Part shown: in pieces, positions 44,220-51,128 of the stretch | Layout of the letters: the number at the start of each line of letters is the position of its first letter | How positions within the stretch are numbered: the stretch's first letter is position 1 | From: an uncultured Bacteroidales bacterium | Lineage (GTDB): Bacteria; Bacteroidota; Bacteroidia; Bacteroidales; Paludibacteraceae | DNA length: 51,128 bases | Direction of reading: 5' to 3' | Assembly (NCBI GenBank): GCA_902792535.1 | Contig: CADAZU010000006.1 | Location: 1-51,128 of the forward strand | Notes under the pieces: model-generated | What the model was told of the DNA's origin: nothing | Seen by the model: the letters and a program-made list of their open reading frames with translations, nothing else | Database searches by the model: none | Position numbers and translations under genes: made by a program

Positions 44220-45253
44220 AAAAAATACTATTACTCGTAGTACTCAGTACTTTGTCCTTTGGGCTTTTCGCTTGGAACAGCCCGGTTACCATTCCGGACG
44301 TCGGCAACGCACGTCTGCGCATCGTGGGACAGAACGCAGCGAACTATGTATCAAACTTGGAGTCCTCCAACTCGTCCTGCGACACACAGGAAGAGTTTGA
44401 ATCCAAAACCAATAAGATTGCCAATGCCTTTATTGCGTTGCAGGCAGATATTGTTGCCATTTGCGAAGTGGAACGAAACGACGATATTCTCGGCTATATA
44501 GTAGATGCGATGAATAGCATCTACGGCGAGAATGTCTATACCTATATCACGGACGGGCTGTACGCACATGCCTCTTCGGGGAATTACCAAAGTCTCAAAT
44601 CCGGTTATATCTACCGCACGGACAAAGTGACGCCGCAAGGTAACAACACTTCCCCTTACCGCTCCGGCGAATACTGCGCACGGCTGCGCATACAAGCCTT
44701 CAAAGAGAATAGCACGAATGAGAAATTCATTCTCTCTATGAACCATTTCAAGGCGAAAGATTCTTCCGCCGATGCCGGAGAAAGCACCCGTTTGCAGAAT
44801 GTGTCCAACCTGATTTATGCGCTGGGCAACATCACTTCTGACCCGGACATTCTGATCATGGGGGATCTCAATTCATACATGGGAGAAGCACCCATTGAGG
44901 CATTAGAAGAAGAAGGGTTCGAAGAACAGCTGGTACGCTTTGACTCAAACGCTTATTCCTATATCTACCGCGGTCAGAAAGGCATCTTGGACCACGCGAT
45001 GGCGAACAGCACGATGGCAGAGCAAGTCACGGGCGCACGCGTGTACCATATTAATACCGCCGGAGGATATAACTACAAATACTCCGACCATGACGCCGTG
45101 CTGGTGGGACTCAATTTAGGCAAACAGCAACAGAAGTCGGGGCTCGACGACCTCTCGACGACCTCTCGCGCGCACAAGGTTCTTCACAACGGACAATTAT
45201 ACATTGAGATAGACGGTATCCGCTTCACCATAACCGGCACAAAGATCCAATGA
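44216..45253 (+). CDS. Secreted endonuclease/exonuclease/phosphatase family protein
   Basis: The 345-aa protein has a signal peptide (MKKILLLVVLSTLSFGLFAW) and an EEP fold: DIVAICEVERND (metal-binding glutamate), LSMNHFKAKDSSADAG, ILIMGDLNSYMGEAP and a terminal KYSDHDAVLVGL with the catalytic histidine. It would hydrolyse phosphodiester bonds in nucleic acids or lipids outside the cytoplasm. It ends with the shared tail pattern NGQLYIEIDGIRFTITGTK, preceded by a tandem CTCGACGACCT duplication. It overlaps both neighbours by 4 bases and sits between two glycosyltransferases. Confidence 0.9.
   Translation: MKKILLLVVLSTLSFGLFAWNSPVTIPDVGNARLRIVGQNAANYVSNLESSNSSCDTQEEFESKTNKIANAFIALQADIVAICEVERNDDILGYIVDAMNSIYGENVYTYITDGLYAHASSGNYQSLKSGYIYRTDKVTPQGNNTSPYRSGEYCARLRIQAFKENSTNEKFILSMNHFKAKDSSADAGESTRLQNVSNLIYALGNITSDPDILIMGDLNSYMGEAPIEALEEEGFEEQLVRFDSNAYSYIYRGQKGILDHAMANSTMAEQVTGARVYHINTAGGYNYKYSDHDAVLVGLNLGKQQQKSGLDDLSTTSRAHKVLHNGQLYIEIDGIRFTITGTKIQ
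44241..44262 (-). repeat. Dispersed short repeat, family A copy 5 (in signal peptide)
   Basis: TACTCAGTACTTTGTCCTTT then GG is the reverse orientation of family A and codes for LSTLSFG of the nuclease signal peptide. Confidence 0.7.
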
Positions 45254-45921
45254 TCAGCATCATCGTTCCCATATACAATGCCGAGCGCTATCTGGATGGT
45301 TGCATGGATAGTTTGCTTTCGCAGACCGAGAAAGAGTTGCAAATCATTCTCGTGGACGACGGCAGCACGGACGGTTCTATCGCGGTAGCAAAGAACTACA
45401 CGGCGCATGATTCGCGCGTGGAACTATACACACAGTCCCACGCAGGGCAATCGGCGGCAAGGAACGAAGGGATGCGGCATGCCAAAGGTGAGTATATCGC
45501 GTTTGTGGACGCAGACGACAGCCTTGAGCCGGAATGGTGTGCGCAATACCTGAAAGCGATAGAGGGAGTGGATTACGTGCAGGGAGAAGCGCCCCGCAAC
45601 CGATTCACATACACGGTCGTCTGGGGAAGACTCTACCGCCGTAAAGCGATCCAAAACCTGCATTTCGAAGAAGGAATGATCTATGAGGACATCCTTTGGT
45701 CGGTCGATCTATGGCTTAGTGGCGCTACCTGCCGCATGATCGATTACAAAGGTTACCGCTACACGGCGAATCCGCATAGCACCACTTCGCAGCGGCATCC
45801 CGAAGCAGAGAAACGCGTCTTTGCCGAACTCAGGAAGCGCCTTCCGAGGGCTTCGCTAAAAGGAAAAATGATTATTTTATACACTATAATACGTCTAAAA
45901 CTACACTTTATAAAACAATGA
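45250..45921 (+). CDS. Glycosyltransferase family 2
   Basis: The 223-aa protein has the GT-A start MISIIVPIYNAERYLDGCMD, IILVDDGSTDGSI (nucleotide-binding aspartates), GQSAARNEGMRHAKGEY and AFVDADDSLEPEW (DxD). The C-terminal part is short, ending in basic helices (RLKLHFIKQ), so it is a compact member of the family. It probably adds a sugar to the glycan assembled by this cluster. It overlaps the nuclease and the PL9 gene by 4 bases each. Confidence 0.93.
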   Translation: MISIIVPIYNAERYLDGCMDSLLSQTEKELQIILVDDGSTDGSIAVAKNYTAHDSRVELYTQSHAGQSAARNEGMRHAKGEYIAFVDADDSLEPEWCAQYLKAIEGVDYVQGEAPRNRFTYTVVWGRLYRRKAIQNLHFEEGMIYEDILWSVDLWLSGATCRMIDYKGYRYTANPHSTTSQRHPEAEKRVFAELRKRLPRASLKGKMIILYTIIRLKLHFIKQ

Positions 45922-48065
45922 AAAAGCTTTTCTTAACCTTGGTCCTTTGTACTTGGTCACTTAGTCACTTTGCAGCCACCTATTACGCTTCGCCGAACGG
46001 CTTGGGCGACGGCAGTTCGTATTTCTCCCCCACTACGTTTGCTGCGGGTGTGGGTCTGTTGAGCCAACCCGGCGACACACTCTATCTGGTTGAAGGCACA
46101 TACGAATTCACGGACAAATTCAGCATCAACAAGCAAGGTTCCGCCTCCAAACGGATCGTCATCTCCGGCTATCCGGGCGATAAGGTGACGCTGGATTTTC
46201 ACAAAGTGCCGTACGGCACGCGCGGCATTACCGTGCATGCCAACTCGCTCTACGTCCATATCAAAGACCTCGCAATCGCTTGGTCAGGCAAGAACAACCT
46301 CTATAACGAAGGCTCGTACTGTCTCTTTGAGAACCTCGATATATACGGTTCGGCGGACACGGGCTGCCAGATGAAGAAAGGCGGCAATAATGTGATTCTC
46401 AATGTGGACAGCCACGATAATTTTGACTACGAAGAAGGCTTGGCCCCATCTAAAAATCAAAATGGGCCTGCTAACTTCGGCGGTAATGCGGATGGTTTTG
46501 CAGACAAGCAGTTCACCGGAGCAGGAAACCACTATATCGGTTGCCGCGCATGGAACAACTCGGACGACGGATGGGATTTCTTCCAGCGCGTCAGCAATTC
46601 GAATACCATCATTGAGAATTGCGTTTGCTACCAAAACGGACCTGCGTTCTACGACATGAGCCAAAACCCGCGTGCGACAGGCGTGGACAAAGTGTGGTTT
46701 GATCAATATGTGGGGACATCTGTTGTGGATCGATATGGCAATACAATTACTATTTCTTTGGAACAATTTCCGAATTTAGGCAACGGCAATGGTTTCAAGA
46801 TGGGTGGAGATCACACCGACCATAAGATCCTCATTCACCACTCTCTCGCCGTAGCGAACCGCGAGCGTGGTTTTGACCAAAATAACAACAACGGCACGAT
46901 GTGGGTATATAACAACTCGGCGTACGAGAACGGCTATAATTTCGGTTTCACGATCGCCTATGGTACCAACTACATGCGCAATAACATCAGCCTCAGCGGA
47001 AAAAATGCCGACCAACCGAAGTCGCAGAACAATGATGCGAATGACCATAACACATGGAACAGTGGTTTTAATTGCTCCGCCTCGGATTTCCGGTCGCTGG
47101 ACACCACCCAGATACTGGCTCCCCGCATGGCGGACGGTTCGCTGCCGGAAGGCACGTTCATGCGCCTCAACACCACCTCTTCTCTCATTGATGCCGGAGC
47201 GGATGTCAATCTCGGCTATAATGGTCTCGCCCCGGATTTAGGATGTTTCGAGGCTGACGGAGAGCGGCATGACCCGATTCCCGAAGATACGATCCCTGCG
47301 GTGCAACCCGAAGGGACGCACGCCGTTGCTTTTGTCACCATCCTTGGCGCACAAGAGGACAAAGCCTTACTCCACTATCTGCGTCAGAACGACAGCCTCT
47401 GGATCGTTGAGACCGACGCTACAGACGCTACCACCGACTACAGCGGCTACGAAGTGATTGTATTAGGAAGCAAACCGAACAGCAGCGCTCCCGGATTTAC
47501 GCCGCTGAAGGGTTACGACAAGCCGATGGTGTTGCTCAAACCCTTCCTGCTCAAATCCGGAGTATGGGGATGGGGAACAGCCGTTAACACCTCCGACCTC
47601 TCTGTCTCGGTGACGAACAGCAAACATCCGCTGTTCGAGGGACTAACCCTCACCGAAGGCGAGTTGCAACTCTTCAGCCAATGTAACACCAACGCCGTCA
47701 CCGCCATCTCTGCGTGGACCGCAACAGAAGGTGTGGAGACACTTGCTGCCCCCGTTTCCAACAACGAAGCCTCCTCCATCGCCATCCTGCCTGCCGGAAC
47801 CGATTGCAACGGCACTACCCTGCCCCAACGGATGATCATGATCGGCGTGTCGGAATACTCCACCGCGTATCTCTCCGCCGACGGTATGCGCCTCATCGAG
47901 AACGCTATCTGCCTTCAGCTCGGCATCGGGAACAACCACCCTGCCGGCGTGGAAACAATCGTAAATCGTAAATCGTCAAATCGTAAGTTTATATATGATG
48001 GTCAACTCTTTATTCAAGCGGGCGACGCTCTCTATGATTGCGCTGGTCGCCGCGTTAACCGTTAA
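45918..48065 (+). CDS. Secreted pectate lyase-like protein (PL9 type beta-helix)
   Basis: The 715-aa protein has a signal peptide (to about residue 19) and a right-handed beta-helix with PL9 landmarks: YYASPNGLGDGSS, GPANFGGNADGFADKQ, GNHYIGCRAWNNSDDGWDFF, NPRATGVDKVWF and AYENGYNFGF. PL9 enzymes cut polygalacturonate by beta-elimination, with a lysine base and calcium. A second domain (about 480-680) of uncertain type follows. A repeat-coded linker IVNRKSSNR and the shared tail YDGQLFIQAGDALYDCAGRR end the protein. Residues of the signal peptide (7-18) are coded by a family A repeat. The last 71 bases overlap the next gene. Confidence 0.88.
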   Translation: MKKLFLTLVLCTWSLSHFAATYYASPNGLGDGSSYFSPTTFAAGVGLLSQPGDTLYLVEGTYEFTDKFSINKQGSASKRIVISGYPGDKVTLDFHKVPYGTRGITVHANSLYVHIKDLAIAWSGKNNLYNEGSYCLFENLDIYGSADTGCQMKKGGNNVILNVDSHDNFDYEEGLAPSKNQNGPANFGGNADGFADKQFTGAGNHYIGCRAWNNSDDGWDFFQRVSNSNTIIENCVCYQNGPAFYDMSQNPRATGVDKVWFDQYVGTSVVDRYGNTITISLEQFPNLGNGNGFKMGGDHTDHKILIHHSLAVANRERGFDQNNNNGTMWVYNNSAYENGYNFGFTIAYGTNYMRNNISLSGKNADQPKSQNNDANDHNTWNSGFNCSASDFRSLDTTQILAPRMADGSLPEGTFMRLNTTSSLIDAGADVNLGYNGLAPDLGCFEADGERHDPIPEDTIPAVQPEGTHAVAFVTILGAQEDKALLHYLRQNDSLWIVETDATDATTDYSGYEVIVLGSKPNSSAPGFTPLKGYDKPMVLLKPFLLKSGVWGWGTAVNTSDLSVSVTNSKHPLFEGLTLTEGELQLFSQCNTNAVTAISAWTATEGVETLAAPVSNNEASSIAILPAGTDCNGTTLPQRMIMIGVSEYSTAYLSADGMRLIENAICLQLGIGNNHPAGVETIVNRKSSNRKFIYDGQLFIQAGDALYDCAGRRVNR
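45938..45971 (-). repeat. Dispersed short repeat, family A copy 6 (in signal peptide)
   Basis: CCTTGGTCCTTTGTACTTGG then TCACTTAGTCACTT, the reverse orientation of family A, codes for LVLCTWSLSHF in the PL9 signal peptide. Confidence 0.9.
47956..47987 (+). repeat. Dispersed short repeat, family D copy 2 (in CDS)
   Basis: CAATCGTAAATCGTAAATCG then TCAAATCGTAAG is in frame between the catalytic part and the tail of the PL9 protein, and lies just upstream of the next gene's start codon. Confidence 0.95.
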
Positions 48066-49710
48066 TGCGCAAGACGCACAGTATCAGGACGTCCATTACA
48101 CCGTGGACGAATCGCTTCTGACCGCCGAAGTGGGGCTCAACCCGCGCGCCGCAGGAGAAATCTTCATCCCCGAGACGATTGTGGTCGGGCAAAACACCTA
48201 TACCGTCATAGCGGTCGGGGACAAAGCCTTCAAGGGCTGCAAGAACCTGACTGCAATAGTCCTGCCTAAAACGATCGAACGCGTCTATCGCTCCGCTTTT
48301 GACGGAACAGGTATCATGCTCAATAAGGAGAACTGGTCCGACGGCTGTCTATGGATCGACTCTATCCTCATTGCGACGGACAAGACCATCAAACCGCGTT
48401 TTGTCGTTCCCGAAGGGACACGGCTAATCGCCGCAGGTGCGTTCCAAGGCAACAAAACGATCACCCGCGTCGAACTGCCGTCCCGTATCTCGCGCATCGA
48501 CCATGAGACCTTCCGCGATTGCAAGAACCTGCAGAAAGTGGTCATTCCGACGACCATCACCTCTATCGGCGAAGAAGCTTTCACAGGATCCGGGCTCTAT
48601 GCCAACGAGAACAAATGGAAGAAAGGAGCGTTCATAATCGACGATTGCCTGATTGCGACCAACAATGACCTGCCGGCAAAATATATCTTCAAGAACAAGA
48701 TCCCTATTCGCCTCATTGCCGAGCGGGCTTTTGCGAACAAAAAGAACCTCAAGTCGGTCACGATTCCGGCAACCATAACATCTATTCCAACCGCTTGTTT
48801 CTACGGCTGCGAGAACCTGACGGATGTCATCATTCCTGCCTCGGTGCGCACGGTCGGCAACTTCGCTTTTTATAACTGCACGCTGCTGAAGAACGCCCTT
48901 CTGCCGCGCGAGCTGGAGACCCTCGGAGCCGGCGCTTTCTACGGCTGCGTGAACCTGCGCGAACAAGTGCTGAGCGACAAACTGGATATTTTGGGACGAG
49001 CTACGTTCTTCACCTGCCGCAATATCAAAGCCATTACCCTTCCTGCGCACTTGCGCCGCATTGACGCAGGCTGTTTTGCGGGCTGCGCTGCACTCGAAGC
49101 GATCGAACTGCCGCAAACCTTGCTCTTCCTTGGCGACCAAGCGTTTGCCGGATGTGCCACCCTGCGCAAAGTGGTCATACCGAGCGGTATTAACTCGCTG
49201 CCGAAACAACTTTTCCAAGGCTGCACACGGCTCTACCGCGTGGATCTGCCGGACGGGCTGTACGCCATCGGAGACGAAGCGCTGGACGGGTGTCTGGCGT
49301 TGGAGAAAATCAATATTCCAGTCTCTACTTTCCGTATCGGCGTGCGCGCTTTCCATAACTGCCAGCAACTGCGCTCTATCGCACTCGTGGATCATATCCA
49401 CATGATCGAAGACGGAGCGTTCCTGGAGTGTAAGATGCTGGAGGAGATCGCCCTGCCGGAAGGGCTGCAGCGGTTGCATCAGGGCGCTTTCTCGCAATGT
49501 ATCAACTTGCAGAAAGTGACGCTCAACACCCGCCTCAAACGCATTGACGACGGCGCTTTCTACGGTTGCCGCAGTCTGCGCGAGGTGCAATGGAACGACA
49601 GCTTGCAATATATCGGATCCGAAGCGTTCCAAGACTGCAAATATCTCCGCGCTCCGCTCTTCGCGCCCTCCGTCGAAATAGGCAAAAATGCTTTCAAAGG
49701 CACTCGTTAA
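47995..49710 (+). CDS. BspA-type leucine-rich repeat surface protein
   Basis: The 571-aa protein has a signal peptide (MMVNSLFKRATLSMIALVAA, cleaved after VNAQ) and about 18 LRR_5 (BspA/Treponema) repeats with the pattern IPxTxxxIGxxAFxxCxxL, for example ITSIGEEAFTGSGLY and LGDQAFAGCATLRKVVIP. Such proteins bind host or bacterial surface ligands. Unlike the nuclease and PL9 protein it has no C-terminal tail; it ends in an LRR unit (EIGKNAFKGTR). Its signal peptide is read from the same 71 bases as the PL9 tail in another frame. ATG 47995 and ATG 47998 are both possible starts. Confidence 0.9.
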   Translation: MMVNSLFKRATLSMIALVAALTVNAQDAQYQDVHYTVDESLLTAEVGLNPRAAGEIFIPETIVVGQNTYTVIAVGDKAFKGCKNLTAIVLPKTIERVYRSAFDGTGIMLNKENWSDGCLWIDSILIATDKTIKPRFVVPEGTRLIAAGAFQGNKTITRVELPSRISRIDHETFRDCKNLQKVVIPTTITSIGEEAFTGSGLYANENKWKKGAFIIDDCLIATNNDLPAKYIFKNKIPIRLIAERAFANKKNLKSVTIPATITSIPTACFYGCENLTDVIIPASVRTVGNFAFYNCTLLKNALLPRELETLGAGAFYGCVNLREQVLSDKLDILGRATFFTCRNIKAITLPAHLRRIDAGCFAGCAALEAIELPQTLLFLGDQAFAGCATLRKVVIPSGINSLPKQLFQGCTRLYRVDLPDGLYAIGDEALDGCLALEKINIPVSTFRIGVRAFHNCQQLRSIALVDHIHMIEDGAFLECKMLEEIALPEGLQRLHQGAFSQCINLQKVTLNTRLKRIDDGAFYGCRSLREVQWNDSLQYIGSEAFQDCKYLRAPLFAPSVEIGKNAFKGTR

Positions 49711-49722
49711 GTCTCCTACTGA

Positions 49723-50532
49723 ATGCAACCGATTGAGTTTGCCGACATATTGTCAACGGACTTGCAACTCGCTCACACGGGCTACCTGACGCACGCGCTG
49801 TGTCTGCGGGGAACCGCAACGCTCATATTTAACGGAGCGACGCACCCTTTGCAGCCCGGCGATTGCATCATTATGCAACGCAGCGAGAGTGCACAGATAA
49901 CCGATGCAAGTCCTGATTTTCAGACCATTACGATCTACGTCACGCCGGAGTTCATCCAGATGGCGATGCCGCTCTCTAACTACGGTACGCGCGGACACAT
50001 GATGCTTTTCAACGACCCGGTCATGCACCTCAATCCGCGGCAGCAGAAGCGTTGCAAAGAGAATATGGAGTACGTGCGCACACGTTGCGCCGAGGTCGCG
50101 CACCGGTTCTACTTGGATCTGACGCTCAATGCCGTGCAGGGCATGATCATTGATTTCTTTGATTTTCATGCGGAGATTTACGACGAGAAGAACGACCTCA
50201 GCCATCCGAACGCACACCTCATGAACCGTTTCATTGAGATGCTGGAGCGCGGCGATTACCGCACGCACCGCGACATCGCGTACTATGCCGACAAACTATG
50301 CGTCACACCCAAATACCTCTCCGAGACCTGCAAATCCATCAGTGGCTGCGGAGCGGCGTATTGGATCAACCGCTATACGTCCGTCGAGATCTCCCGCCTC
50401 CTGCGCGACCGCTCGCTGACCCTCGCCGACATAGCAGACCGTTTCGATTTCTCTTCCACAGCGTACCTCAGCCGTTACATCCGCCAGAACCTCGGCGTCT
50501 CCGCCTCCGAAATCAGAGGAGGAGAAAAGTAA
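49723..50532 (+). CDS. AraC family transcriptional regulator
   Basis: The 269-aa protein has an N-terminal cupin-like sensor domain (ALCLRGTATLIFNGATHPLQ, PGDCIIMQRS) and a C-terminal AraC helix-turn-helix pair (about 170-265: DIAYYADKLCVTPKYLSETC, then SLTLADIADRFDFSSTAYLS). It lies 12 bases after the LRR gene and ends the plus-strand run, so it could regulate this cluster or itself. The ligand is unknown. Confidence 0.93.
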   Translation: MQPIEFADILSTDLQLAHTGYLTHALCLRGTATLIFNGATHPLQPGDCIIMQRSESAQITDASPDFQTITIYVTPEFIQMAMPLSNYGTRGHMMLFNDPVMHLNPRQQKRCKENMEYVRTRCAEVAHRFYLDLTLNAVQGMIIDFFDFHAEIYDEKNDLSHPNAHLMNRFIEMLERGDYRTHRDIAYYADKLCVTPKYLSETCKSISGCGAAYWINRYTSVEISRLLRDRSLTLADIADRFDFSSTAYLSRYIRQNLGVSASEIRGGEK

Positions 50533-50595
50533 GCGAACACGGTCTTACTCCCGTTCTTAGCCACAGAGGCACGACTATATAACTAGATATATAAA

Positions 50596-50623
50596 CAACA
50601 AGGCGTCTCACGATGCCTTGTTG
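50596..50623. terminator. Terminator-like hairpin after the AraC gene
   Basis: CAACAAGGC (50596-50604) pairs with GCCTTGTTG (50615-50623). No T-run follows, so it may be rho-assisted. Confidence 0.6.
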
Positions 50624-50626
50624 GGT

Positions 50627-50661
50627 GCGTGCATTTACTAGGAGTCATGCACGCTGAGAAA
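50627..50661. terminator. Second hairpin with T-rich tail
   Basis: GCGTGCAT (50627-50634) pairs with ATGCACGC (50647-50654) over a 12-base loop, followed by GAGAAATTTTTAA. It may end the plus-strand run, or the convergent minus-strand genes. Confidence 0.5.
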
Positions 50662-50726
50662 TTTTTAATGGCGTTTGCTTTTCGGGCGTAGTAGGTTGCC
50701 CGTTGGTGTATTCACACCTATTTTTT

Positions 50727-50954
50727 TTAATTTATCTTTGTTATTTCTTCCTCATGTATCCGTTTGCGCTCCGCGCGGTTATGCTTCGTCGTTCGGTAAT
50801 AAGCAAATCCCGCCATCGTGTTATGCCCTCCGAATCCTTCTTGGAAGGTAATATCAGAAATGCGGTCCAATTCCGCCTCTTCCTCCCTGCGGAGTTTGAT
50901 TTCCCGACACCAAAAACGAATGTCAGAGATTAGTCGTTTTGTGTATTTGAACAT
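50727..50954 (-). CDS. Small hypothetical protein (75 aa)
   Basis: The product is short, charged and helical (MFKYTKRLISDIRFWCREIK, then REEEAELDRISDI) with a central glycine-rich segment FQEGFGGHNTMAGFAYYRTT. I do not know a function; the conserved look of the central segment argues for a real gene. It lies 23 bases downstream of the truncated gene at the window edge, on the same strand, so the two are likely co-transcribed. Confidence 0.6.
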   Translation of the reverse strand: MFKYTKRLISDIRFWCREIKLRREEEAELDRISDITFQEGFGGHNTMAGFAYYRTTKHNRAERKRIHEEEITKIN

Positions 50955-50977
50955 AACGGATATACGTTAATTTGTTT

Positions 50978-51128
50978 TTAATGCTTTATGAACTTTCGTA
51001 GTGCTCTGTCTATCGCTCGCACACAGATTTTGTCCTTATAAGGTTGCGTAAGATCCAAATATTGATGAACCAAACGCACATACCATGGACGCGGATCTTG
51101 TATATGATAATATTCCATAAACTCCGGT
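50978..51128 (-). CDS. C-terminal part of a hypothetical protein (partial)
   Basis: The minus strand reads 49 residues to TAA at 50980-50978, including PRPWYVRLVHQYLDLTQPYK and KICVRAIDRALRKFIKH. The 5' part lies beyond the window. The composition is that of a real helical protein, but no family is recognised. Confidence 0.6.
   Translation of the reverse strand, partial: PEFMEYYHIQDPRPWYVRLVHQYLDLTQPYKDKICVRAIDRALRKFIKH

Noticed and set aside
1-51128. tRNA and rRNA genes
   Set aside because: No T-arm GGTTCRA context with a matching acceptor stem, and no rRNA sequence, was seen on either strand by eye.

Overview
The window is chromosomal DNA of a Bacteroidales bacterium. The evidence is a SusC/SusD pair, long-form PPi-dependent phosphofructokinase, BspA-type leucine-rich repeats, Fibrobacter-type C-type-lectin surface protein, and several promoters of the Bacteroidetes form TTTG-N20-TAnnTTTG. 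Exact genus cannot be read from the sequence. The short C-terminal tails on four secreted proteins would fit a Paludibacteraceae/Prevotella-like lineage, but that is inference.

Layout. 1-400: end of a membrane gene and a DUF2752 gene. 400-4900: a promoter, a strongly structured leader RNA (604-818) that ends like an intrinsic terminator, an unrecognised 268-aa gene, a 986-aa surface protein whose lectin-like domain carries a GC-rich, NNC-codon-rich segment resembling a diversity-generating retroelement (DGR) variable region, a 53-aa microprotein and a terminator. 4900-6330: gene-poor stretch with inverted repeats and one small coiled-coil gene. 6330-14260: a shortened AlbA_2-type protein, PPi-PFK, an exported TPR-like protein, acyl-ACP thioesterase, a ClpB without its N-domain, an orphan FecCD permease and panB. 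14278-15024: a minus-strand membrane protein. 15089-19735: a compact galactoside operon (galK, galM, GH2 beta-galactosidase). 19839-28762: a minus-strand polysaccharide-utilisation operon in the order MFS sugar transporter, lipoprotein, SusC, SusD, secreted glycan-binding-like protein. 29207-50532: a very compact plus-strand run (recQ, rimO, HU, HU-LysM fusion, uvrA, then glycan assembly genes: CapD/FlaA1-like, WecA-like, ABC-F, deacetylase, GT4, secreted nuclease, GT2, PL9 lyase, LRR protein, AraC regulator), many joined by 4-bp ATGA overlaps. 50727-51128: two small minus-strand hypothetical genes, one cut by the window edge.

The most unusual signal is not one gene. Several families of short-period dispersed repeats recur through the window, in gaps, at gene ends and in frame inside conserved genes (rimO, uvrA, a FecCD permease, a thioesterase, a glycosyltransferase, a PL9 lyase). 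One family encodes parts of three signal peptides; another puts the same peptide IVNRKSSNR into two unrelated proteins. The second main signal is the DGR-like variable segment; no reverse transcriptase or template repeat was found in this window. The third is the attenuator-like leader RNA upstream of the same locus.
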